64,000 nucleotides of DNA from Veillonellaceae bacterium (GCA_012798135.1 JAAZNU010000015.1:1-64000), one strand, 5' to 3'. Counted from the first letter of the stretch, positions 48,003 through 57,039 are shown. The notes: generated by a model not told the origin, from the sequence alone. Translations and numbers: made by a program.

Positions 48003-49417
48003 TCTTGTGCAGTTCCCAGCGACAGCCGATACAGGGAACGCCCGTCATTGGCGGTCAGATTATAAGCGCAAAACGGGATGATCCGTCCCACCGGGGAAAC
48101 GACATGAATAAAGCACTCCCGCAACCGCTCCAGATCCAAAGTCCAGGCATCCTGGAACGCCATGCCGGAAATGCAAAAGGAATAACGCTCCACCCGGTCC
48201 AGAAATTCATCGAAGCTTGCCGTATTGAGTTCACAGTCGCAAGTATTTTCGGCAACGGTTTGATCTGTCGCGCCAGCCGAACTTTTTGATTCGGGCATTG
48301 ACCATTTGCGAGCCACAAAATCACGGGCCCGTTTCGTCCCTTCCGCCGGCGGCGCCGACCCACAACAGCCCCGTTCTCCCGGCGAATTCCAAACTTTCAT
48401 TGCGCCGTCCGGCATCCGGACATAATGCCCCTGAAACGAGCAATAGGCGTTTTCCGCCTGGGGCGGGTGCAGGCTGACTGCCGGTATCATTCCGCCGGTC
48501 TGCAGCTCGATCGCCCGCATGATTTCCGGCAGCGTAATCCGGTCTTTATCGGCAGGAGCCTGGGGATAACGGCCAAAATAACTGACCGGTTGGAAATGCA
48601 CGCCGCGAACTGTCGGCATCCGTTCCAGAGCAAACTTTACAATTTCGCCGAGATTCCCGTCATTAATCCCCGGAACCACCGTCACGGCCAGGATCACGCC
48701 CAGTTCCACGGCGGAGCAGCATTCGATCGCCCGCTGTTTTTCCGCCAGCAGCCCCGCCCCGCGAATCGCATGGTAAATTTCGTCATTCATGCCATCGAAC
48801 TGCAGAAACACGCAGGATAAGCCGGCCTGTTTCAAACGGCGGGCATAGCCGGAATCAGCGGCCAGCCGCAGCCCATTCGTATTCACCTGAATAAAAGGAA
48901 ATCCCCGGGAACGTCCCAAGGCAACGATGTCCGGCAAATCATCCCTCACTGTCGGTTCGCCGCCGGACAGTTGGATGTTGAAGGGGCCACCGGCTGCCAT
49001 CAGTTTTTCATACCAGCGTCCGATTTCCCGTATCGTCGGGTCAGGTGGCGCCCCTGCGCCGGATTGCGCAAAACAAACCGGACACCGCAGATTGCAGCGT
49101 CCAGTGACTTCCAACAATACGCAGCACGTCTGCCGGCGATGGTCGGGGCATAATCCGCACTCAAAAGGGCAACCACGGCCAGACGGACTGTCGCCAAGCG
49201 GCGGCTGCCAGATAGAATGCGCCGTCTCTCCCCACTCCGTGTATGACGGACTATTGCCGCGCCAGATCACCGTCCGAAAGGGTCCATGTTCCTCACAGAA
49301 TTTTTCCAGATAGACGTCCTCGCCATATTGCACCCGGCTAGCCGGAATTCGTTGCAAGCAAACCGGACAAACGCTTTCCGTCCAGCCCAACACTTTACCA
49401 GTCGATTGTCGCGACAC
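47999..49417 (-). CDS. trsS: radical SAM protein of the TrsS / MJ0619-like group
   Basis: A radical SAM enzyme (472 aa). The N-terminal Cys-rich region (CPVC at 17-20, CPFECGLCPDH from 83) precedes the SAM-cluster motif CNLRCPVC (Cys108, 112, 115) and the GGEPTVR loop. The C-terminal block (FCISGMAFQDAWTLDLERL, then HVVSPVGRIIPFCAYN) is typical of the group called radical SAM (seleno)protein TrsS. Here the position that can be selenocysteine appears as Cys. I choose GTG 49417, eight bases after AGGAGG, overlapping the previous gene by 23 bases. The product is unknown. Confidence 0.82.
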   Translation of the reverse strand: MSRQSTGKVLGWTESVCPVCLQRIPASRVQYGEDVYLEKFCEEHGPFRTVIWRGNSPSYTEWGETAHSIWQPPLGDSPSGRGCPFECGLCPDHRRQTCCVLLEVTGRCNLRCPVCFAQSGAGAPPDPTIREIGRWYEKLMAAGGPFNIQLSGGEPTVRDDLPDIVALGRSRGFPFIQVNTNGLRLAADSGYARRLKQAGLSCVFLQFDGMNDEIYHAIRGAGLLAEKQRAIECCSAVELGVILAVTVVPGINDGNLGEIVKFALERMPTVRGVHFQPVSYFGRYPQAPADKDRITLPEIMRAIELQTGGMIPAVSLHPPQAENAYCSFQGHYVRMPDGAMKVWNSPGERGCCGSAPPAEGTKRARDFVARKWSMPESKSSAGATDQTVAENTCDCELNTASFDEFLDRVERYSFCISGMAFQDAWTLDLERLRECFIHVVSPVGRIIPFCAYNLTANDGRSLYRLSLGTAQE

Positions 49418-50567
49418 TAATGGTTCCTCCTGTTGTCCGCATGCCCGAAAGTATTGTCGCCACCGGCGCACCGATTTTCTCTTCCACTCCCGACAGAATT
49501 GTCTTGGCGACGATAAACCGGTGAAAAATCAACGGGTACAGTTCATGCCCCGGCGGATATTTCATCCATGCCGGCACAAACCGCTCGTCGATCGTAACCA
49601 GTCGGTCGCCTTGAACCAGTTTGTCCGCCAAGTAAACAACCGCAGTCTCATTTAATGGCTCTCCGAGCTCATAATCGAAGTCCATGTGCATCGCCACACT
49701 CCCGGCCACCGCCGGAAATCCCAGGCTGCATAATATGCGGGCCCCGATCCGGGCATGGTTTCGCCGGACTTTTGGCTTCGCCAAGTCGTGCAAAAGTCCC
49801 GCTGCCCCGACCCAGGCTGGATTCAGCGCCACCCCTGTCCGGTTCAGTGCCGCCGCAATCTCACAGGCCACGTTCGCCACCAACCGGCTGTGCCGAATCA
49901 CTTCAGCGGAAGTATGCCACCGCGACAAAATTTCTTCGCATTCGGCCGGCGTCGGAATCCCCCGGTTATCCGCCCATTCTTTAAGCTTACTGTAGTCTTC
50001 CGGCGTATCCATATCCGCCACTACGCCTTCATCGACCACTGCGACATCCCGCGCAACCGTCTCCTGTTCCGCCAACAGCCCCCGCAGCCCTTCCGGTCGT
50101 TCCTGCGTCCGGATTAGCGGAATCAGACTGGCCGCAATTAGTGGTGGATGGCCGCGCTCACCCCGAAATGTCGGATAGGTCACGGCTGCACCATGCTGAT
50201 GAAAATCCCGCAGCAACAAGCGAAGGCTGTGACTCCTGACCAGCGGTACATCCACCGGCCAGAGAAAAAACGCCGCCGTATCCGCGGCCAACGCCTGGAC
50301 TCCGGACTGCACCGAACTATACATGCCGGCCGCATAGCTATCATTCATAGTATGGCGCAATCGGTATCGCGTCAGTTCCGGTAACAGCTCCGCCGCCCTG
50401 TATCCTGTGACCACGATCACATCTTCGACCCCGGCCTGACGCAATGCAACCGTCACTCGCCCTATCGTCGAAGTGCCCGCCAGTGGCAGCAGCGGCTTGA
50501 ATTCTCCCATGCGCGAAGAAAATCCTGCCGCCAGCACAATGGCCGACACTTTGGGCATTACCGGCAT
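49395..50567 (-). CDS. NTP transferase fused to an HD domain (DVU_1551-like)
   Basis: A 390-residue two-domain protein. Residues about 5-195 form a MobA/MocA-like nucleotidyltransferase (IVLAAGFSSRMGEFKPLLPL, VDVPLVRSH, DMDTPEDY). Residues about 215-370 form an HD phosphohydrolase-like domain (HSRLVANVACEIA, LLHDLAKPK). It probably handles the Mo cofactor, for example CMP transfer to molybdopterin, with a possible hydrolytic or proofreading half. It overlaps xdhC by 10 bases. A separate, shorter MocA lies at 33264-33866, so the window encodes two such transferases. Confidence 0.88.
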   Translation of the reverse strand: MPVMPKVSAIVLAAGFSSRMGEFKPLLPLAGTSTIGRVTVALRQAGVEDVIVVTGYRAAELLPELTRYRLRHTMNDSYAAGMYSSVQSGVQALAADTAAFFLWPVDVPLVRSHSLRLLLRDFHQHGAAVTYPTFRGERGHPPLIAASLIPLIRTQERPEGLRGLLAEQETVARDVAVVDEGVVADMDTPEDYSKLKEWADNRGIPTPAECEEILSRWHTSAEVIRHSRLVANVACEIAAALNRTGVALNPAWVGAAGLLHDLAKPKVRRNHARIGARILCSLGFPAVAGSVAMHMDFDYELGEPLNETAVVYLADKLVQGDRLVTIDERFVPAWMKYPPGHELYPLIFHRFIVAKTILSGVEEKIGAPVATILSGMRTTGGTISVATIDW

Positions 50568-51607
50568 GAGTCCTGCGCCGCCCGCACCTTGATCAATTCG
50601 CCGACAATGCTGACCGCCAGCTCCGCCGGGGTTTCCGCCCCGATATCCAGGCCGATCGGCGAATGCACCCGGTCAATATCCCGCTGTGAAAAACATTCTT
50701 CACGCAAAGCCTGATATATCTTGTCCCGTTTGCGTCGGCTGCCAATCATGCCGACATAGGCGGCCGGTGTCCGCAATGCCTTGGCCAGAACGGTTTTGTC
50801 GAAAACATGGCCCCGGGTCAAGATCACAATAAAACCGGTTTCATCGACCGTCAACCCTTCCCAGTTTTCAAAGGAATCCATCACCCGGATTGCCGAGGCG
50901 ACCGGAAAACGGGTCTGATTGGCGTATTCCTCCCGGTCGTCCAGTACCACCGTCCGAAAGCCGACATTCTCGCAAAGCGGCACGACCTGCTGGGACACGT
51001 GGCCGGCGCCGAAAATGAAAACAGTTCGTCCCGGCCGGATCGGCTCGATCAAAAATCTTTCTTCGGCGGCGACTTCGGTATGGGCCGGCAACTTACCGGC
51101 AGAGGCCAGCCATTCATCCACCTGGTCGCTCTCCCGGTGCAGCCGGCCGGTCACGGACCGGTCCGCACCAATCAGGCAAAATTGTCGGTCGGCCACATTG
51201 TCGCGGCTGCCGATTTCCGTGATCAGCCAGCCGGATTCCCGCCGCCCCAGAGCCCCGGCCGTCGCCTGGCAGACGATCAGATTGTTCCTGTCCGCCGCTG
51301 TCAAAAGCTGCAGCCAAACTTCGCCGCTGCCGCCACAGATCATATCCATCGCCGCCACATCGTTGCCGGTCAGCTCAAACCGATGAATCACCGACTGGCG
51401 GCTGTCAAACAGCCGTCGGGCTACCTCGACCGCATCGTGCTCCAGACGGCCGCCGCCGATCGTGCCCAGAATCGAGCCGTCCTCGCGCACCAGCATCTTG
51501 GCGCCGGCCGTCCGCGGCGCCGACCCCCGGGCTTCAAAAACCGTGGCCAGTACGACATCCCGACCGGCCTGCAGCAGCTTCGCACACTCTTCATAGATCT
51601 CGAGCAT
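50558..51607 (-). CDS. xdhC: XdhC family Mo-cofactor sulfuration/insertion protein
   Basis: An accessory protein (349 aa) that in other bacteria binds MPT cofactor and aids its sulfuration and insertion into xanthine-oxidase-family enzymes. The N-terminal XdhC_CoxI motif GSAPRTAGAKM plus GTIGGGRLE, and the Rossmann domain with FIFGAGHVSQQ and YVGMIGSRRKR, are intact. It is placed between the small CxxC protein and the NTP transferase of the mop operon. Confidence 0.93.
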   Translation of the reverse strand: MLEIYEECAKLLQAGRDVVLATVFEARGSAPRTAGAKMLVREDGSILGTIGGGRLEHDAVEVARRLFDSRQSVIHRFELTGNDVAAMDMICGGSGEVWLQLLTAADRNNLIVCQATAGALGRRESGWLITEIGSRDNVADRQFCLIGADRSVTGRLHRESDQVDEWLASAGKLPAHTEVAAEERFLIEPIRPGRTVFIFGAGHVSQQVVPLCENVGFRTVVLDDREEYANQTRFPVASAIRVMDSFENWEGLTVDETGFIVILTRGHVFDKTVLAKALRTPAAYVGMIGSRRKRDKIYQALREECFSQRDIDRVHSPIGLDIGAETPAELAVSIVGELIKVRAAQDSCR

Positions 51608-51631
51608 CAGCCTGCCTCCCGTCCCACAACC

Positions 51632-51814
51632 TCATTTGTCTTCCAGCGCTTTCTCCACATCTAGCATCTTGCCGACGGCCAGGCTCTCCGGTACGAACAC
51701 CTGGCCGCAGCAGGGGCAGCGCGGAAGCTCCACCGGAAAAGCATTATCCAGGTACTGCACCATCACCCGGCCTGGCTCCAGCGGAACGTCACACTTCTGA
51801 CACAGCAGTTTCAT
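51632..51814 (-). CDS. small two-CxxC redox/zinc protein, 60 aa (DVU_1557-like)
   Basis: A 60-residue protein with CQKC at residues 5-8 and CPCC around 33-36, so it probably binds one zinc ion or a rubredoxin-like iron. It is translationally coupled to the large oxidoreductase (ATGA overlap). Its position next to an Fe-S flavoprotein and a Mo enzyme suggests a redox or assembly role. Confidence 0.78.
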   Translation of the reverse strand: MKLLCQKCDVPLEPGRVMVQYLDNAFPVELPRCPCCGQVFVPESLAVGKMLDVEKALEDK

Positions 51815-54102
51815 TGCGTTCCCGCCTCCTCCACGACCTGCATCCTATGACTGTACGCATTATGGATGACGAAATGATCACCCGAGGCGGAATACTCCAC
51901 CCAATAGGTTACGCAACCCGGCCGGAACCGGGCGATATACCTGCCGGTTTCCGGATCCAGCATTTTTTCACCCGTTGCCTCGGCATGGCCGATCACTGCC
52001 CGCACATCATCGCTCAGAATCATCCGCTGCTCCATCAGCTCCCGCATTGCCGGCGGTATCTCAATCAACAGTTTTGTTTCTTCCGTCACAACATTCTCTC
52101 CCCACACTTCCTGCAACAGGCTTCGCCGCAGTCGCAACCGGTTCTCCCGCCGGTCCGAAAAATCCGGCGGCAAACGGTCCGCCGCCGCAGCTTCCTTGCC
52201 CCAGAACAGGTCCAGCAGATAGAACGTACGCTTCCCCTGCCCGGCGAACTGATCCCGGCACATCGCGCAGTAGGCCAGAAAATCGACGTTCGTTTCCGCG
52301 CTGCGCCGTTTCAGCATTTTTTTCGTCATTTCCGGGTTTGCGAACGACACCAGGCCGCCGAAGCCGCAACAGCTGGTAAGCTCCCGGGTCGTCGCGGTCT
52401 GTTCGATCTGCACCCCCATTCTATTCAACAACGTACGCACACTGTCCTGCATCGTCCGGTCGGCCCGGGCGCTGCAGGGATCATGCACGCAAACGGTCCG
52501 TCCCTGTTCGTTGTTCGTCCCCGCCGGCAAATCAAGACCCGCGAGCACTTCCCACAACGACCGAACGGTAATTGCCGGGAGCTGTTCGCGCAAGATTCGC
52601 AGGCAACTGGAACAAGCCACGATCAAAACCGGTGATCCCAAATGCCGCCAATCCTTCTCCAACCCAGTCAAAGCTGATTGGAACAGATCCCGCCGGCCGG
52701 CCCATTCGGCCGGGGCGCCGCAGCAATTAAGCAGCAGGCCGACGCCGCCCGGCAGCTTTTCGCACAAAAAATTATAGGTCTGGCGGATGTGTCCGGGCGA
52801 AGTCGCCGCCAGCTGACAGCCCGGAAAAAACGCGTACCGGCTGTGGCCGGTTCCCGGCTGATGACGGGCCAGAGTACACGAATCCGCCGTGCTGAACGCC
52901 AAATCCCGTAACGCGAAGTCGTGGGCCGATTGCGGCATTTTCCCCTTGGCCACCATTCGTTCCCGCGCCTCCCGGCAGATTTTCCCCATATCCAGGCCAT
53001 TGGGGCAGACAACCCGGCACTGGCCGCAGAGGGCGCAGGAATTGATCATCTTATTGGCAAAATGAATTCCCATCACGATCGAATCATTGTTGTAGATTTC
53101 CCGGATGTACTTTTTCGGATAACCACCAAAATGCGCCAAAAACTCGCATTGTTTCACGCATTCGAGGCACTGGCACTGCAGACATCGTTTTGCTTCCGCC
53201 ACCGCCTCCTCGCGCGAGTACCCCCGGTTTCGGTCTGTCAACGGCGTTGCCGCCACCGGAGTGATCCCTTTCAAATCGGTATACAACAAGGTTTCCTGTG
53301 CACCTAGCGGATCGCGACTGGCGGAAATCGAGGCGTTTTGCATAAAACGGTCGACCGAGATCGCCGCAATCCGCCCCTGCATAAGCATGTCAACCGGTGA
53401 ATCGGCAGATTCGATACCACCGAACAGTTTTTCTTGGTCCGTGCCACCGGTCGCCACATCGACGCTGATCGGCTTGGTTCGGCATTGCTGCCAGGCAACT
53501 GCCAATATCACAGCGTCGTATTCCGCCAGCAGCCCATCGCAAGTGATCGTCCCGGTATCCGCCACCGGCGAATGGAAACATATCTTTACCCCAAGTTCCG
53601 GCAAAAGCGCCAAATCTTGTTCCAGACAGGTTCGGGGCAGAATTTCTTCGCTATAATCTCGCAACCGACCGCCCAGCCGATCACCGGCCTCAAAAATCGT
53701 GACCGGATAACCCTTGCGCGCCAGATCCGCCGCTGCGGTCAGTCCGGGCAAATTTCCGCCGACAATGGCCACCCTGCCCGACTTCCGGGGAGGGATCGGC
53801 GCTTTTTTCGGTGGTTTGTCGCAATAGGTCACGCACGCCTGTTCCAACGCCCGGATTAGGATTCCCTCGCCCACTTCATTCCGTTTGCAGGCTCGGCGGC
53901 AGGGTTCGTCGCAGATGCGGGACAAAATCCGCGGAAACGGAATCGTTCGCGCATAGAGCGCAAACGCGCCGGCAAAATCCCCCCGGGCCAGCGCCGCGAT
54001 CATCCCCCGCGCATCCACGTGCAGGGGGCAGGCAGCCGTACAGGCTGGCGGCTGTTCCTGGATACACTGGTTTTCCCAGTCCCTGGACTGCGTTCGTTCC
54101 AT
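51811..54102 (-). CDS. FAD/Fe-S oxidoreductase with heterodisulfide-reductase-type CCG domains
   Basis: A 763-residue fusion. Residues about 1-100 are a GltD-like Fe-S helical domain (CTAACPLHVDARG, RICDEPCRRACKRNE). Residues about 108-300 are FAD/NAD(P)-binding (VAIVGGNLPGLTAAADLARKG). Two 4Fe-4S motifs follow (CLQCQCLECVKQCEF, then CALCGQCRVVCPNG), then two CCG-type segments (LLNCCGAPAEW, SCCGFGGLVSF), and an approximately 100-residue tail I do not recognise. It is likely the electron partner of the FAD-less aldehyde oxidoreductase encoded upstream. GAGGAG precedes ATG 54102. Confidence 0.87.
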   Translation of the reverse strand: MERTQSRDWENQCIQEQPPACTAACPLHVDARGMIAALARGDFAGAFALYARTIPFPRILSRICDEPCRRACKRNEVGEGILIRALEQACVTYCDKPPKKAPIPPRKSGRVAIVGGNLPGLTAAADLARKGYPVTIFEAGDRLGGRLRDYSEEILPRTCLEQDLALLPELGVKICFHSPVADTGTITCDGLLAEYDAVILAVAWQQCRTKPISVDVATGGTDQEKLFGGIESADSPVDMLMQGRIAAISVDRFMQNASISASRDPLGAQETLLYTDLKGITPVAATPLTDRNRGYSREEAVAEAKRCLQCQCLECVKQCEFLAHFGGYPKKYIREIYNNDSIVMGIHFANKMINSCALCGQCRVVCPNGLDMGKICREARERMVAKGKMPQSAHDFALRDLAFSTADSCTLARHQPGTGHSRYAFFPGCQLAATSPGHIRQTYNFLCEKLPGGVGLLLNCCGAPAEWAGRRDLFQSALTGLEKDWRHLGSPVLIVACSSCLRILREQLPAITVRSLWEVLAGLDLPAGTNNEQGRTVCVHDPCSARADRTMQDSVRTLLNRMGVQIEQTATTRELTSCCGFGGLVSFANPEMTKKMLKRRSAETNVDFLAYCAMCRDQFAGQGKRTFYLLDLFWGKEAAAADRLPPDFSDRRENRLRLRRSLLQEVWGENVVTEETKLLIEIPPAMRELMEQRMILSDDVRAVIGHAEATGEKMLDPETGRYIARFRPGCVTYWVEYSASGDHFVIHNAYSHRMQVVEEAGTQ

Positions 54103-54120
54103 GGCGCTCTCCTCATAAGC

Positions 54121-54160
54121 GGAAACGAACCGGGAGATGGTTTATCTCCGGTTCGTTTCC
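54121..54160. other. long hairpin between mop and the FAD oxidoreductase gene
   Basis: A 17-base stem (54121-54138 with 54144-54160, one bulge; arm GGAAACGAACC...) lies between the two genes. On the minus strand no T-run follows, so it looks like an RNA-stabilising or processing hairpin rather than a terminator. Confidence 0.6.
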
Positions 54161-54199
54161 GTATTTGTGTTTATGTGGCGTTATGGTACGGTCATGCCA

Positions 54200-56926
54200 T
54201 TACTTTTTGGCTTCCAACGCTGCCTTGATGACTTCCGGCAACGCCGGCACCTTGGTAATCCGGACGCCGCAGGCATTATAGATCGCGTTCAGAATCGCCG
54301 GATGCGGAGCCGTCAGCGGCGCTTCGCCGACGCCGGCCGCCCCGAACGGGCCTTCCGGACGTGGCGTCACGTTGTAGATGATCTCGATGTCATCCGGGAT
54401 ATCCTTCGGATACGGCAGGCCGCAAGCCGCCAAACTGGTGTGTTTCTTCAGGTCTTCGAAGTCCTCGCTCAGCGCCAGGCCGATCCCTTGGGCCAAGCCG
54501 CCGTAGATCTGGCCGTCCACCACCGACTTATTGATGATCGTCCCGACATCGACCACTGTCGTGAACTTGGCGACGGTCGCCTTGCCGGTCTTCATGTCGA
54601 CTTCGACTTCCGGCATGAAGACTTCATACATGTACACCGGGAAAGGTTTGCCCTGACCGGTGACCGGGTCGCAGGCGGAACAGGCGGCGGCAGTCCATTT
54701 GCCGTTATATTTCAGCGGAATTTTCTCGTCGACCATTTCCCGATAGGTGCGATAGGTTCCATCCGGTTTGCGCATGGCGTTCAGCAGCATATCGCAGGAT
54801 ACTTTGGTCGCGTTGCCGGTCATAACATTGGAGCGGCTGCCACCGGCCGGGCCGCTGTTCGGGCAGAGCCCCGTATCATTCATGACCAGTTTGATCTGTT
54901 CCGGCTTCAAACCGAGCGGGCGCAGAGCTTCATGCGCAATCGTCATGGCGCCCGCATCGGCGCCCTGTCCATGGTCTTCCCAGGTGTTGGAGAGAATCAC
55001 GCCGTCCGGCGTCAGTTCAATCGCCGCTTCGGCGCCGTCCGGGCCGTCCAGGCCGCAGCCGTAAATGCCGATGGACAGGCCAACGCCGCGTTTTTTCTCC
55101 GGCGTGGAGAGCGCTTGGCAACGTTTCTTGGCTTCTTCATATTTCGGCCGCAGTTTGTCGAACATCTCAACCAGGCAGTACACATCCGGTTCGCAGCCGT
55201 TGGGTGTTGTAGCGCCCGGCCGGTACAGGTTCTTGTAGCGGAGCTCGAAGGGATCGACTCCCATCTTTTCCGCCAGCTCATCGATCAGAATCTCCGAAGC
55301 CAGGAACGACTGCGGCGAACCATAGGCCCGGAATGCAGAACCCCAGGCATGGTTGGTGCAGACGGTCTGCCCTTTTCCCCGGATATTGGCGATGTCGTAG
55401 CCAGCGCCAATGAACTGGGCCTGCCGCAACGTCAGCAGATCGCCAAACTCGGAATACGGACCGTGGTCGATCACCCAGTCGCTCTCCATCGCCACGATCT
55501 TGCCGTCCTTGTCGGCGCCGTACTTGAGATTGACGAATCCAGGCGAACGTTTGCCGGTATAGGTGATGTGCTGATACATCGAATACACCAGCGAAACCGG
55601 CCGGCAGGTCGCCATACAGGCCACGCCCAACAGCGCTTCCATCGTCGGACTGAACTTGTAGCCGAAGGTGCCGCCGGTCGGGTTCTGCACCAGACGCAGC
55701 TTGTCCGGCTCAATGCCCAGGCCCGGGCAGATCATCGCATGATGCAGGAAAATGCCGATACTCTTGGAGTGGATCGTCAGGCGGCCTTCTTCATCAAAGT
55801 AGGCATACCCGCAGTCCGGCTCGATCGTCAGATGCGGCTGGCGGCTGCAATAGAAATCGTCTTCCACGACATGCGCCGCTTTTTCCATCAGCGGCTTCGT
55901 ATCCGCGCCCTTGACGATGCCCTGCTCGTAATAGACGTTCGGCGTGCCGGGATGAATCTCGATCGCATCCGGAGCCATGGCGGCCGGCGCGCTCATATAC
56001 GCAGGCAGGACCTCCAGATCCACCTTGACTTTCTTGGCAGCAGCCTGGGCGTTGGCTTCGGTATCGGCGCAAACGATGGCGATGGCGTCCCCATACTGGA
56101 ACACCTTGTCCTTGCAGAGAATCGGCCGGTCCCAACCGTCGCCCTTGTTGGTCGGGAAAGTAATCAGTCCGGTAATCGCGTTTTTGCCTTTCACGTCCTT
56201 ATGGGTCACGACCTTGAAGACGCCAGGCATCTTCTCCGCTTCCGACGTATCGATGTTTTTGATCAGCGCATGCGACACTTGCGCCTGCACTAACGCCAGG
56301 CGCAAGGTTCCCTCCGGCATCTGCAGCGCGCCGTCGGCGCCGAAGTCCCAGGTTCCCGTTACCTTGGCCACAGCCGAAGGCCGTTGGAAATAGGTGCCGA
56401 TAATTTTCCCGTCGGCACCAGGCTTGAACAGCAAATCCTCTTTCTTTTTCTCGCCCCGCATTACGCTCGCCGCATCCATCACGGCGTCGACCAGCGGTTT
56501 ATATCCGGTGCAGCGGCAGGCGTTGCGGTTCTTATGGAACCAGTCCCGGACCTGTTCGCGGGTTGGGCTCTTATTCTCATCCAAAAGAGCCTTGGACGAC
56601 ATGATGAACCCGGTAGTGCAAAAACCGCACTGGGCGGCGCCGTGAGCCATCCATGACACCTGGAGCGGATGCAGATCTTCCGGTGTTCCCAAGCCCTCAA
56701 TGGTCAAGATCTCCGCTTTATCCGGCACCCGGTTCATTTTCGTAATACAGGACCGGATCACCTTGCCGTTCATGATCACCGAGCAAGCCCCGCACTGTCC
56801 CGTACCGCAACCGACTTTGCAGCCAGTCAGCAAGAATTGTTCCCGCAACACGCTGGCCAATGTTTTATCGGGATTGGCGATAAATGTCCGTTCCACCCCA
56901 TTGATTGTAAGTACCCGTTTTTGCAT
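54200..56926 (-). CDS. mop: Mop-type aldehyde oxidoreductase (Mo hydroxylase)
   Basis: An xanthine-oxidase-family enzyme (908 aa, compared with 907 in the Desulfovibrio gigas Mop protein) that oxidises aldehydes to carboxylates. Two 2Fe-2S domains (GCGTGQCGAC; CGFCTTGF ... CRCTGY, residues 1-165) are joined directly to the Mo chain, with no FAD domain. GTFGYKF, SAFRAYGSPQ and the C-terminal GVGEAPLTAPH (catalytic Glu868) are intact. I use ATG 56926, preceded by AAGGAGG; the upstream in-frame extension runs through the leader terminator. It is first gene of the accessory operon. Confidence 0.93.
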   Translation of the reverse strand: MQKRVLTINGVERTFIANPDKTLASVLREQFLLTGCKVGCGTGQCGACSVIMNGKVIRSCITKMNRVPDKAEILTIEGLGTPEDLHPLQVSWMAHGAAQCGFCTTGFIMSSKALLDENKSPTREQVRDWFHKNRNACRCTGYKPLVDAVMDAASVMRGEKKKEDLLFKPGADGKIIGTYFQRPSAVAKVTGTWDFGADGALQMPEGTLRLALVQAQVSHALIKNIDTSEAEKMPGVFKVVTHKDVKGKNAITGLITFPTNKGDGWDRPILCKDKVFQYGDAIAIVCADTEANAQAAAKKVKVDLEVLPAYMSAPAAMAPDAIEIHPGTPNVYYEQGIVKGADTKPLMEKAAHVVEDDFYCSRQPHLTIEPDCGYAYFDEEGRLTIHSKSIGIFLHHAMICPGLGIEPDKLRLVQNPTGGTFGYKFSPTMEALLGVACMATCRPVSLVYSMYQHITYTGKRSPGFVNLKYGADKDGKIVAMESDWVIDHGPYSEFGDLLTLRQAQFIGAGYDIANIRGKGQTVCTNHAWGSAFRAYGSPQSFLASEILIDELAEKMGVDPFELRYKNLYRPGATTPNGCEPDVYCLVEMFDKLRPKYEEAKKRCQALSTPEKKRGVGLSIGIYGCGLDGPDGAEAAIELTPDGVILSNTWEDHGQGADAGAMTIAHEALRPLGLKPEQIKLVMNDTGLCPNSGPAGGSRSNVMTGNATKVSCDMLLNAMRKPDGTYRTYREMVDEKIPLKYNGKWTAAACSACDPVTGQGKPFPVYMYEVFMPEVEVDMKTGKATVAKFTTVVDVGTIINKSVVDGQIYGGLAQGIGLALSEDFEDLKKHTSLAACGLPYPKDIPDDIEIIYNVTPRPEGPFGAAGVGEAPLTAPHPAILNAIYNACGVRITKVPALPEVIKAALEAKK

Positions 56927-56982
56927 GTTCCTGCCTCCTTCATCATGATTATTGGGGTTTCTGTCCGTGATTCGTCGAAAAA

Positions 56983-57039
56983 CAAAAAACAGAGCGCGCG
57001 GAAAAACAGCACTCTGTCCAGATGCCTCAAAAAGCGCTG
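56983..57039 (-). promoter_or_regulatory. attenuator-like leader of mop
   Basis: A terminator hairpin (57017-57009 with 56997-56989, ACAGAGTGC and its complement) is followed by six T on the minus strand, about 58 bases before the mop start. An alternative stem pairs CAGCGCT (57039-57033) with AGTGCTG (57013-57007), using part of the terminator's first arm. The two are mutually exclusive, as in riboswitches or attenuators. The rest of the leader (to about 57120) matches no aptamer consensus I can recognise. Confidence 0.65.

Noticed and set aside
47999..49417. Selenocysteine-coding TGA in the radical SAM gene
   Set aside because: The frame is uninterrupted and the relevant position is a Cys codon, so no Sec insertion is needed here.
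54137..56293. Plus-strand open frame of 718 codons opposite mop
   Set aside because: Antisense shadow of a strongly recognised enzyme; its composition (many Arg, His, Gln) is that of a reversed reading.
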